A model generated the notes under the pieces. That model was not told the DNA's origin and did not search any database. It saw only the letters and a program-made list of their open reading frames with translations. DNA of 64,000 nt from Thiotrichales bacterium. Lineage in GTDB: Bacteria; Pseudomonadota; Gammaproteobacteria; Beggiatoales; Beggiatoaceae. Positions 42,801 through 51,300 of this stretch are shown here, one piece after another. Both the position numbers and the translations under genes were made by a program. The stretch lies in the NCBI GenBank assembly GCA_016744475.1, contig JADGEH010000007.1:20190-84189 (forward strand). The letters run 5' to 3'. How positions within the stretch are numbered: the first letter of the stretch is position 1; each line of letters begins with the position of its first letter.

Positions 42801-44407
42801 ATGTCAACACGGGCGCTTTGCTGCATTCACTCACTGGGCATACCGACGAGTTAAACCATGTGTTGTTTTATCCCGATGGGCAACGTGTGTTGACGGATTC
42901 TAACGATGGCACGGCTCGCTTGTGGGATGTGGCGACAGGAGCCTTGTTGCACACCTTTGCAGATGAGCATGTGGGTAAAATACTCGGCATGGCGCTCAGC
43001 CCTAATAATCGTTATTTCCTAACCTACACCACGCATCAAACCGCCCATATTTGGGATTTCAAAAAACAACATCCGCAAACTTTATATGGGCACGAGCATA
43101 CCATCACCGATGCGGTGTTTACGCCGGATAGTCAATCCGTCTTAACTGCTTCAAAAGACCACACCTTACGTCTGTGGCGGGTGGATAACGCCACGTCTAT
43201 TGGCATTATGGCGGGTCATACCCAAGCGATTCATGCGTTGGCTTTAAGCCCGGATGGAGAGCGTATTGCCAGCGCTTCAGCCGACCACAGCGTGCGTTTA
43301 TGGTATCGACAACCCGCAGGCCATCTCGCCGTGCTACGTGGGCATCAAAACAACTTACAAAAGATGGATTTTAGTGCGGATTCACAGCGCTTTTTCACCC
43401 TATCCGAAGACCTCGTGCAGGTCTGGGACAGCGCCAGCCAGCGCTTATTACTGCGTTTTACGGCACCCGCAGGACAGCATTTACTGGCGGCGGCTTTAAG
43501 CCCGGATGGAAACACCTTACTCATCAGCGATGGCACGCCCACATTATCCCTGTGGGATGTGGATAGCCAAACGCTCAAACAGCAGTTTGCACTCGATCAT
43601 GCGATGAGCGCTGTGCATTTTGATCATCGCAGCGAACAATGGGTGACTTTAACCGCCTATGGTGCGGTGTATTTATGGCAAGCCGATGGTCGTCATCAAG
43701 TTTTACCGACTCAATATACTCGCTTAAGCCACGCACGTTTTAGCCCAGATGATCGCTATTTATTGATCTTGTCGCGGTATCACGAAGCTCAATTGTGGGA
43801 TACCCGCAGCGGGCAATTACACCTCCAATTAAGCGGGCATCAAAGTGAACTCGCTTATGCCGATTTTTCACCGGATAATCGTTGGCTATTCACCGCTGAT
43901 GATGATGGAGAGGGTCGCTTGTGGGCGCTACCTAATGGGCAGCTACAAGCGGTGTTACACGGGCATGAAGGGGAAATTTTTCATGCCAGTTTCAGTGCTG
44001 ACGGACAGCGCTTAGCCACAGCGTCTTGGGATAACTCCATCCGCCTCTGGCAAGTGCCTTCGGGTAAACCCGATGGCCTGCTCAATGGGCACCGTGATTG
44101 GGTCACTTTTGTACGCTTTAGCCCACAACCCATGCGCTTAATCAGCGCTTCCCGCGATGGCAGCGTGCGTCTGTGGGATTTACCTAGCCAACGTCAGATT
44201 GGCATTCTTAACCCTAATAATCATCATATTGGCATCCCTGCTTACAGCCCTGATGGCGCTTATCTGTTGACCCATGCACGCGATAATAGTGCTTGGCTGT
44301 GGCAAGCGTTGCCTTCCACTCAAGCGCTGATTGACCATGCACAACGGGCTGTACCCCGTCGTCTGACCCCTCAACAGCGCCATGAATTTTTCCTGGAATC
44401 GGAATAA
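39830..44407 (+). CDS. DUF4062-STAND ATPase-TM-WD40 protein
   Basis: 1525 residues. The N-terminal DUF4062 domain (1-~110; LTLFISSPGDVNEERV, TDIFVGILWARIGTRLP) is found at the front of prokaryotic STAND proteins. It is followed by a STAND ATPase (~210-560) with Walker A GTSGSG-K255-SS, Walker B LILVL-D379-QFEE, and a winged-helix-like region. A basic helix and one transmembrane segment follow (~706-728), then a coiled coil (~730-780) and about 16 WD40 repeats (~825-1510). Family knowledge: STAND proteins are ATP-switched signalling hubs, and DUF4062 or WD40 types occur in conflict and antiviral sensing. The WD40 part would be the sensor. The next gene starts 5 bp later. Confidence 0.88.
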   Translation: MPTLTLFISSPGDVNEERVISARVIDRLSDEFIHRVTLKPIFWEHEPMLMTETFQTQIQPPSETDIFVGILWARIGTRLPAHITRPDGSRYASGTEFEFEDAWAGFEQVGKPEILIYRKTAKPLISPDMPDFEARRAQKEAVDAFSRKWFQDEEGSFIAAFNPFDNLAEFEERLESHLRKLLLRRFPSDDTDTHVRHITWHEGSPFRGLVTFEAEHTSVFFGRTRVISEVLASLRKNALEGLPFIMLLGTSGSGKSSLVRAGVLPLLMQSGVIEGVAAWRQALFRPSDCGADLLLGLSKVLFNPQGLPIDDSQARHSNGLYELFQVFYKAQIWRNEPSRQVEYASLEKNILTFVAHCLSQAEHTLGAQQGQVRLILVLDQFEEMFTQDMIAPQMRKAFVELLSLLIHSRQCWVIATFRSDLYYRCAELPRLAKLLEGNGQYLLTPPTIGELTQMIRLPAFAAGLQFETDAVTQTRLDEVILQSMADNPENLSLLSFTLDALYQHRNEQAYLTYAAYKQLGGLEGALAQRAETAFQALNQATQDAFPILMRTLITVSNGDARPMIGQRFLYQGHQQDPTLQDLLNAFIEANLIISGQNTDGVAIARIAHDALLQYWPRLKHWVRENQHLLHIRVRLKDAALQWQEEQQPDELLLHAGRRLNNAEELLKQWREALDPFLIQYIEASLQAEKHLQAAQQRKALDKLRTSRRWAMLFASLAVVAFIGGLFGFVGQKKAREQAKIAETARQSAQHNAAEAAELAMLAQQEKHLALRTQSQFLVALSRQQTDQGNAGNGVLLALEALPNNVLKAQRPYLLEAEIALRRALAHLHEYKVLNGHTDEVWNLSFSADGRYLLSASDDGTARLWDVEQGTLKYVLDAHEHQVWHASFSPDQQYIVTASLDRTARIWDTATGQVLHVLRGHTSELYFADFSPNGRYIATTSLDKTTRLWDVQTGQLLHLFTGHSAAVGNAAFSPDSQLLATASRDHTARIWDVNTGALLHSLTGHTDELNHVLFYPDGQRVLTDSNDGTARLWDVATGALLHTFADEHVGKILGMALSPNNRYFLTYTTHQTAHIWDFKKQHPQTLYGHEHTITDAVFTPDSQSVLTASKDHTLRLWRVDNATSIGIMAGHTQAIHALALSPDGERIASASADHSVRLWYRQPAGHLAVLRGHQNNLQKMDFSADSQRFFTLSEDLVQVWDSASQRLLLRFTAPAGQHLLAAALSPDGNTLLISDGTPTLSLWDVDSQTLKQQFALDHAMSAVHFDHRSEQWVTLTAYGAVYLWQADGRHQVLPTQYTRLSHARFSPDDRYLLILSRYHEAQLWDTRSGQLHLQLSGHQSELAYADFSPDNRWLFTADDDGEGRLWALPNGQLQAVLHGHEGEIFHASFSADGQRLATASWDNSIRLWQVPSGKPDGLLNGHRDWVTFVRFSPQPMRLISASRDGSVRLWDLPSQRQIGILNPNNHHIGIPAYSPDGAYLLTHARDNSAWLWQALPSTQALIDHAQRAVPRRLTPQQRHEFFLESE

Positions 44408-44412
44408 AGGCC

Positions 44413-45861
44413 ATGTCGAACCCCACATCTTCCCGCGCTTCACGCATCCTAGTCGTGGATGACACTGTGATTAATGTGCAGTTAATGAGCAATATTCTGT
44501 GCACTCATGGTTACGAAGTGCTGACCGCAGAAAACGGTCGTATCGCATTAGAGATCATCGCCGCTCAATCGCGGTTAGATTTAATTATGCTGGACATCAA
44601 TATGCCAGAAATGAATGGTTACGAAACCTGTGCCCAGCTTAAAGCCGCCCCTCGCACCCGCGCCATTCCCATCATTTTTATCAGCACCCTAGACACCGCT
44701 GCCGACAAGGTGAAAGCCTTTAAGGCCGGAGCCGCTGACTATATCCCGCGCCCCTACCAACCCGAAGAAGTGCTGTTGCGCGTGCAAAATCAACTCATGC
44801 TGCGCAGCTTGCAACGCCAACTCAAAGTCGCTAATCAGAAATTAGGCCGCGCCAATCAAGAGCTTGAAACCAGTAATCGTGCCCTATCCGACAGCAACGA
44901 AAAGCTTGAAAGCACTTATCAAGAACTCGCACATGTCAATCAGCGCCTCGCGCAAAAAAATCAAACCTTAACCGAGCGCAATCAAGAGTTTTTTCGTGCG
45001 CAAACGCATTTAGAGCAAGACAACGAAAAGCTAGAACGCCAGATTGAACGCCGCAGTTCAGCTTTAAATCAACTCAATGAAGCCTCTACCCGTTGGCTGA
45101 GTCCGGTGCTTTTGGAATTATTGGATAAACAAAAAATCATCCAAATACAAGCCGGAATAGAAGTACGCAAGCCTTTGAATTTACTGTTCATCCACGCTCG
45201 TGGTTTAGACACTCAAAGCAGCTTTTCCGCACTCAACCAGTGGTTCAGCCAAGTCAACCCGGTGGTGGCGGAATATGCCGGATTTATCGAACATTACGCA
45301 GGCCACAGCTTAGTCGCCATCTTTCCCAAACAAGCCGAAGATGCAGTACAAGCCGCATTAGCCCTCATCAACACCAGCGCTGAAGCGCTAGACCTTCATC
45401 TCAGCCTGCATCGCAGCGAAGCCCTACTAGGGATTATTGGCGATGAGCATCACTTACAAACCAGTCTCGATGCCGACAGCTTAAGCCTGTTGCAACACCT
45501 AGAAGCCATTGGACATCATTATGGATCGCCCATCTTGTGTAGCTCGTCCTTATTGAATGAAATAGAACAAACACAGCGCTATGCTCAACGCTATTTAGGC
45601 TATGTTGAAGCCCCAGAGAAACCACTCGATTGCATGGAATTATTGGGAGAGCATCCGATGGAACATCCCAAACTGTCTTCTAAAGAACTGTTTGAACAAG
45701 CCGTGCGTGATTACCAACAAGACCACCGAGAAGCAGCGGTACAACAATGGCAAGTGCTGCTTCAACAGCATCCTAAAGATGAAGCCACCACACAATACTT
45801 ACAACAAGCTCAACACAGCCCAGACGCAGCGCCTGCTCTTCTACTGTGCAAGCCGTGTTAA
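44413..45861 (+). CDS. Response regulator fused to a degenerate class III cyclase domain
   Basis: 482 residues: a receiver (~10-130) with D61 (IMLDINMPEMNGYE) but Arg where the conserved Lys is expected (DYIPRPYQPEEV); a long coiled coil (~135-230); then a class III nucleotide-cyclase fold (~240-415). Both metal-binding Asp residues of the cyclase are replaced by His (H261 in LLFIHARG, H298 in EHYAGHSLVAIF), so it is probably inactive and used for binding or dimerisation. A TPR-like helical tail follows (~430-482). It lies 5 bp after the STAND gene and 9 bp before ftsL, so it is most likely in one transcript with both. The output may be through protein contact. Confidence 0.85.
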   Translation: MSNPTSSRASRILVVDDTVINVQLMSNILCTHGYEVLTAENGRIALEIIAAQSRLDLIMLDINMPEMNGYETCAQLKAAPRTRAIPIIFISTLDTAADKVKAFKAGAADYIPRPYQPEEVLLRVQNQLMLRSLQRQLKVANQKLGRANQELETSNRALSDSNEKLESTYQELAHVNQRLAQKNQTLTERNQEFFRAQTHLEQDNEKLERQIERRSSALNQLNEASTRWLSPVLLELLDKQKIIQIQAGIEVRKPLNLLFIHARGLDTQSSFSALNQWFSQVNPVVAEYAGFIEHYAGHSLVAIFPKQAEDAVQAALALINTSAEALDLHLSLHRSEALLGIIGDEHHLQTSLDADSLSLLQHLEAIGHHYGSPILCSSSLLNEIEQTQRYAQRYLGYVEAPEKPLDCMELLGEHPMEHPKLSSKELFEQAVRDYQQDHREAAVQQWQVLLQQHPKDEATTQYLQQAQHSPDAAPALLLCKPC

Positions 45862-45870
45862 AGCGCTAAA

Positions 45871-46146
45871 ATGCCCGCTTGGTTACATTACCTGTTGCTC
45901 AGCGTCGTAGCACTGCTGTTGTTTATCAGCAGTGTTGCGCTGGTGGTTGAACGCTTTAATTATCGACAATGGTTTTATCAATTACAACAACTCGAACAAC
46001 AGCGCGATGAACTCCAAATAGAATGGCAACAATTACAATTAGAACACAGCGCTTGGGCGACACCTGCACGAATTGAAAAAGTAGCCAAACAACAACTACA
46101 CATGCACGCCCCCAAACCTGAAGACATCATTCGAGTATCACCATGA
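45871..46146 (+). CDS. ftsL: Cell division protein FtsL
   Basis: 91 residues: an N-terminal transmembrane helix (LLLSVVALLLFISSVALVV) then a periplasmic coiled coil (FYQLQQLEQQRDELQIEWQQ) and the typical end RIEKVAKQQLHMHAPKPED. Size and layout match FtsL. It recruits and regulates the FtsW-FtsI septal synthase with FtsB and FtsQ in the divisome. The TGA overlaps the ftsI ATG by 4 bp. Unusually, the preceding gene is a response regulator and not rsmH. Confidence 0.92.
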   Translation: MPAWLHYLLLSVVALLLFISSVALVVERFNYRQWFYQLQQLEQQRDELQIEWQQLQLEHSAWATPARIEKVAKQQLHMHAPKPEDIIRVSP

Positions 46147-47897
46147 AACCCTCATTGCGCCCGCGCTCAGGCGCACCCAGCAAAGTCCGCTCCTCGCCCA
46201 CCTCACGCAATACCCAACGCCATGCCGCCCCCGATTTATTAGAGATCGTCGCACAGCGCCAACGCTGGATACTCATCCTATTTAGCCTATGTATTTTCGC
46301 GCTCGTCTCACGCGCCGTATATCTACAAGTCATGCACCGCGAGTTTTTACAAGCCCAAGCCAATGCGCGTTTACTGCGCGATGTCGATTTACCCGCACAC
46401 CGAGGCATGTTATTAGACCGCAACGCACAACCGCTAGCCGTCAGCGTGCCCGTCGATTCCGTCTGGATCAATCCACAATTACTCATTAAATCGCCTACGC
46501 AGTGGGCGGATTTAATGGCCTTATTAGGACAAACTCCGGCTGACTTAAAAGCCCTCATGAAACCCCGAATGCAGCGCGAATTTATCTACTTAAAACGCCA
46601 TATTGCCCCCAGTCTCAGCGCCCAAATCAGCGCTTTAGACATCCCCGGCGTGTATTTGCAAAAAGAATATCGGCGCTATTATCCCGCCGCTCACGTCACC
46701 GCCCATCTATTAGGCTTTACCAATATCGACGATGCCGGACAAGAAGGCGTAGAACTCGCACTCAATGCCCGTTTACAAGGGCATTCCGGCAAACGTCGTG
46801 TGATCCAAGATCGCAAAGGCCACACCATAGCCCTCGTCGAACAATTCAAAACCGCTCGCCCAGGCGAAGACATCACCCTCAGCCTAGATCGGCGACTCGC
46901 CTCCATCGCCCATCAAGCCCTAGCTCACACTGTCAAAGACTTTCACGCCAAAGCCGCCGCAGCCGTCATACTCGATGCGCGTAGCGGAGAAATTCTCTCC
47001 CTCAATAGCATCCCCAGTTACAACCCCAATGACCGCAGTGATCGCAACAGCACCCACTATCGCAACCGCGTCGTCACCGACGTGTTTGAACCTGGTTCCA
47101 CGCTCAAACCCTTCACCATTGCCGCAGCGCTAGAATCCGGTCAATACACCGCCAGCAGCCTGATAAACACTGGGCGCGGGCATCTAAAAATCGGTGGATT
47201 CAGCATTGATGACGCAGCCGCTTACGGGCGCATTTCAATCGGCAAAGTGTTGAAAAAATCCAGCAATGTCGGAGCCGCCAAAATCGCCCTATCATTAACC
47301 CCCGAACATTTTTGGAACACCTTGTATTACGCAGGTTTCGGGCGCGTACCCGACAGCGGCTTACCCGGCGAAGTCAGCGGACATCTGCCCTACTACACCG
47401 ACTGGGGTCGCACACGCCGAGCCAGCATGGGTTTTGGTTACGGCTTAAGCGTCAGCCTACTGCAACTCGCCCACGCCTACACCGCCATCGCCAATCACGG
47501 CCTATTACCTGCTTTAAGCCTGTATCCACTGGACAAGATAGACACCGCCAACAGCGTGAAAGTCATGCAAGCACAACACGCAGACGCGATATTAAACATG
47601 TTAGACACCGTGGTCGGCAAAGGCGGGACAGGGCGGCAAGCCGCAGTAGCGGGTTTTCGCGTGGCAGGGAAAACAGGGACAGCGCGTAAATTTATTCAAG
47701 GCCGTTACACCGAAGATCGGCATTTATCCTTATTTGTCGGCATCGCCCCGGTATCCGATCCGCGCTTAGTGGTGGCGGTAATGGTAGACGAGCCGCAAGG
47801 CAAGCAGTATTACGGCGGACAAGTCGCAGCCCCCGTGTTTTCCGAAATCATGCGCAAAGCCCTGCGCGTGTTAAACGTGATGCCGGATGCTTTGTAG
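46143..47897 (+). CDS. ftsI: Septal peptidoglycan transpeptidase FtsI (PBP3)
   Basis: 584 residues: a basic N-terminus, one transmembrane anchor (~40-60, WILILFSLCIFALVSRAVY), the PBP dimer domain starting HRGMLLDRNAQPLAVSV, and the transpeptidase domain with catalytic S319-TLK322 (FEPGSTLKPFT), S373-S-N375 and K510-TG (AGKTGTARKF). It crosslinks septal peptidoglycan in the periplasm and is the target of beta-lactams. It is co-translated with ftsL. No murE follows; instead there is a repeat-rich gap and a phosphoesterase-STAND gene, so the usual division/cell-wall cluster is split here. Confidence 0.95.
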   Translation: MKPSLRPRSGAPSKVRSSPTSRNTQRHAAPDLLEIVAQRQRWILILFSLCIFALVSRAVYLQVMHREFLQAQANARLLRDVDLPAHRGMLLDRNAQPLAVSVPVDSVWINPQLLIKSPTQWADLMALLGQTPADLKALMKPRMQREFIYLKRHIAPSLSAQISALDIPGVYLQKEYRRYYPAAHVTAHLLGFTNIDDAGQEGVELALNARLQGHSGKRRVIQDRKGHTIALVEQFKTARPGEDITLSLDRRLASIAHQALAHTVKDFHAKAAAAVILDARSGEILSLNSIPSYNPNDRSDRNSTHYRNRVVTDVFEPGSTLKPFTIAAALESGQYTASSLINTGRGHLKIGGFSIDDAAAYGRISIGKVLKKSSNVGAAKIALSLTPEHFWNTLYYAGFGRVPDSGLPGEVSGHLPYYTDWGRTRRASMGFGYGLSVSLLQLAHAYTAIANHGLLPALSLYPLDKIDTANSVKVMQAQHADAILNMLDTVVGKGGTGRQAAVAGFRVAGKTGTARKFIQGRYTEDRHLSLFVGIAPVSDPRLVVAVMVDEPQGKQYYGGQVAAPVFSEIMRKALRVLNVMPDAL

Positions 47898-47912
47898 GCG
47901 TTATTTTCTGGC

Positions 47913-47940
47913 TACCACACGCCTGCGTGGGAACTAGAGA
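47913..47940. repeat. Palindromic repeat (CCACGC...GCGTGG family), partial
   Basis: ACCACACGCCTGCGTGGGAACTAGAGA, a shortened member of the family with TTCCCACGC arms also found at 48344, 57688, 61761 and 62271. Confidence 0.6.
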
Positions 47941-48048
47941 ATAGTGGAGTGCCAAGCCGTAGCGTGGCACATGCGAAGCTACGGCTTCGCACTCCGTTTC
48001 ACGCTTAAAGATGTCTAGCTCTCACAAGCCTGCGTCACGGATATTCTT
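47931..48048. repeat. 118-bp direct repeat, copy 1
   Basis: Starts GAACTAGAGAATAGTGG, contains the palindrome GGAGTGCCAAGCCGTAGC / GCTACGGCTTCGCACTCC (47946-47995), and ends TGCGTCACGGATATTCTT. Copy 2 is exactly 244 bp further on and differs at only a few bases. Confidence 0.85.
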
Positions 48049-48063
48049 ATCGAGTTCCCAAGC

Positions 48064-48168
48064 GCCGAGGCTGTAAAAGAACCTCATTTTTGGGATTTTC
48101 GACAACGTAAAATCAATAGCTTACGGGTGAAAAATCACCTGTTTTGGGAGTTCTTTTACAGCCTCGGC
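48064..48168. mobile_element. 105-bp MITE-like inverted-repeat element
   Basis: The ends GCCGAGGCTGTAAAAGAAC and GTTCTTTTACAGCCTCGGC are perfect 19-bp inverted repeats around a short AT-rich core. It has no coding capacity and lies between the two 118-bp direct repeats. Its core does not match the 141-161-bp elements. Confidence 0.75.
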
Positions 48169-48174
48169 ACTGGG

Positions 48175-48292
48175 GAACGAGAGAATAGTGGAGTGCCAAG
48201 CCGTAGCTTGGCACATGCGAAGCTACGGCTTCGCACTCCGTTTCACGCTTGAAGATGTCTGGCTCTCACAAGCCTGCGTCACGGATATTCTT
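48175..48292. repeat. 118-bp direct repeat, copy 2
   Basis: Second copy of 47931-48048, with its palindrome at 48190-48239. The spurious upstream extension of the next gene would begin in this copy. Confidence 0.85.
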
Positions 48293-48320
48293 GCATCACG
48301 GATGCATCTGTGCCACAAAC

Positions 48321-48375
48321 GCACCGCAGGCGCGATGCTTAAGATTCCCACGCAAGGCGCGTGGGAACTAGAGAG
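48321..48375. repeat. Palindromic repeat, full unit
   Basis: GCACCGCAGGCGCGATGCTT followed by TTCCCACGCAAGGCGCGTGG and GAACTAGAGAG. It is the reverse complement of the unit at 62263-62320. It ends 23 bp before the start of the phosphoesterase-STAND gene. Confidence 0.7.
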
Positions 48376-48397
48376 AGAAAAAACCACGGATAAAAGA

Positions 48398-51300
48398 ATG
48401 AATCAAGCACTCTTAGAACAACTCAAAAATCTCATCCCCGCACAATTTGCAGAACTTCTGTATTGCTGCGAACTGCCTCCCGCCTATTTACCCGCGAATC
48501 ATTCACAAGTAGAAACCGCTATTGCACTGCTGCGGCATGTGGATAAAAACAAGATCATCGCTTGCCTAGAACAACTGTCTCGTCCAGCACAAGCGTCAAG
48601 CGCTACGCCCACATTGCCGCAAGAATCCTCACCACCCAGCGAATATTTACGCTTTTTGCATCTGTCTGATCTACATTTCACCCGTGGCGACATGGTGGGC
48701 GCGGATTGGGCGGCGGCGCATTTGCAACAAGATGCGGTGAACCGCTCTTTGTTGGAAGCCTTAGAAGAACAACTACGCGACAAGCCGCTGGATTTCGTCA
48801 TCATCACCGGCGACATCGCCTTTAGCGGCAAGCGCGAAGAATACACGGTTGCCAGCGAGTTTTTTCAAGGCTTAAAAGCGCTGACCGGATTGCCTGCTAA
48901 CCGCTTTTTTCCCATCGCAGGCAATCACGATGTAGACCGCACACAAGTGCCGCGCAGCCACCGCAAACTGTATCGCTTTGACAGCCAAGAAGACCTGACC
49001 GACACGCTCAGTGACCCTGATTTTCGTCCCCTCATGCTGCGCAAATTTGCAGAATTCAACGACTTTGCCGAGCAACTCATGGGCACGCGGCATTTTGACG
49101 AAACCACTTACCATTTCACTAAAACCCTCACTTTAGACAAAAACGGTCACAGTCTGGCAATCAATTTATTAGGCTTAAATTCCGCGCTGTTGACGGGTTT
49201 TGATGGCGACGAGCAACAAGGGCTGGCGTTAGGCATGGTGCAAGTGGAAAAAGCCTTGGCACAACTGAATGCCGATGCGCCGTTATCGCTGGGCTTTTTT
49301 CATCATCCTTTTGCGCTGATGCACGCGGCGGATAAAGTCTGCGAACACCGCTTAAAACATCAATTAGACCTGATTTTATACGGGCATTTGCATCAAGCCG
49401 CCAGTCAATACGAGCAAGGTGGCGCGGGGGAATCGGTGTTGCTCAGCGCGGGAGCGGCTTATGCCAGTCGTCATGCGCGTAATGGTTTTAATCTAGTCGA
49501 AGTGGATGTGCATAGCGGTCAAGGCGCGGTGCATTTTTTCAAATATTTGGCGAATTATCATTGCTGGAATCGAGACAATGACGTGTGTCCACACGAAGCC
49601 GACGGCGTGTTTCGTTTTGCACTGCCGCGCTTAAAAGCTTTGATGAATGCACCCCGCACTGACACGCCAGCAAAGCTTGTCAAGCCTGACAACGCGCAAA
49701 CCGCCCCCAGGCAAGAACATTTCATTCACAATTATTTATTGCCCGATCACTTCACCGGGCGAGCCGCTGAGCGCCAGCGCTTGCAGGCTTTTTTAAGCGG
49801 AGAACAAGAACACGCGGTGCTGGCGGTATGCGCTTTAGGCGGCATGGGTAAATCCTGTTTAGCCCGTCAAGGTTTAGCCGATCTACCCGACCACGCGCCT
49901 TATCAACAAGTCGTGTGGTTTTCTTTTTACGAAGCCCGCACGGAAGATGAAGCCTACGCCTTTCGAGAAATCCTCCGCCATCTTCAACCCAACACACCAG
50001 ACAGCGAGTATATCGGCACCGCACAAACGCAAGATTGGCGCGTGCGCTTGTGTCAGTATTTGAAACACCACCCCGTGCTGTTGGTGCTCGATGGCTTAGA
50101 AGTCATCCAACACACCAACGACATCCACAGCCCACATTACGGACACATCATTCCCAGCCATCAACAAAGCCTGGAACTGATACGCCATGCCTGCAACCAC
50201 AAAGGCAGCCGTGTGTTGATCACCACCCGCGTGCCCTTGGCGGATTTAGACGGAGCGGCGGGTTTTGATGCTTTGGATTTGCCCGTGTTCTCCACCGTGG
50301 AAGCGGCTGAATACTTACGCAGTTTTGACATTCAAGGCGGTTCTGATGAGCTGGAACATTGTGCCGAATTATTCGGCGGACACCCGCTGTGCTTGAGAGC
50401 GGCAGGCAAACAAATGCAGCAACGGCATCTGCCCGCCCGCGAAGTCGAACGATTAATTGGCAATAAAGACTTATTTCGCCGCAGCAGTGAAGGGGCGCGG
50501 GTGGCTAAAATCATCGACAGTCATCGTGAAGATTTAACGCCAGCACAAGAACATTTTCTAAAAATGCTCAGCTTGCACCCGCGTTCTGTGACCCAACAGC
50601 ATTTTCCAGCTTTGGTGCAGGATTACGAGCAAGACGGGCGTGATCAACATTGGGTGGAAGATGAGGTGATTTATCCCTTGGAAAAACGTGGTTTGCTAGA
50701 AGTGCTGGCAGCCGGCGCAGACTGGCAATACACCGCCCACCCTTTAATGAAACTGGCCTTTGCCGCTTGGCTCAACCCAGTGGATGTCACTCAAGCGCAT
50801 GAACATTGGGCTAAAGCTGCTGAAGCTTCTCCGGCTTTGACAGGTTCACCGCGTAAAGCAAAAAGTCTGGAAGAGTTGCAACCCTGGCTGGATGTGATTG
50901 AGCATTATTTGGCCGCGCATGATTGGGCGGCGGCTTGGGAGGTTTATCGGGGTAAAGAGGTAGATCGCAGATTAATGCACTTAGCTTATGCTCGGCAGTT
51001 ATTGGATTTAGGTGTGCGCTTTGAACAAGCACTTGAGCAGGGGTGGGGGTTGATGGCGAGCGAACAAAGGTTTTTGTATGGCTATTTGGCTCATGCCTGT
51101 TTTGGTTTGGAGCGTCTGCAAGAATTTTTAGATTATCAAGCAAAAGCCATTGCTGTGACGCAAACCATCAATCAGGCGGATAGCATCGTGGCATATGGAG
51201 CACTTCTGACAGGCAGCTATGCTAGTTTGGGCAATATCCAGCCAGCACGGACGGTATTGAAGGAGATCAAAACACAAGCTGAGACGGTGACGGGGTTTGC

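Larger units (their letters stand above)
47898..48397. other. Repeat-filled gap between ftsI and the phosphoesterase-STAND gene
   Basis: Made almost wholly of repeats: a palindrome (47913-47940), a 118-bp direct repeat (47931-48048 and 48175-48292), a 105-bp inverted-repeat element between the copies, and a palindromic unit at 48321-48375. A long open frame continues upstream from the next gene through this DNA to GTG 48188, but only because the repeats happen to be open; I do not treat it as coding. Confidence 0.75.
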
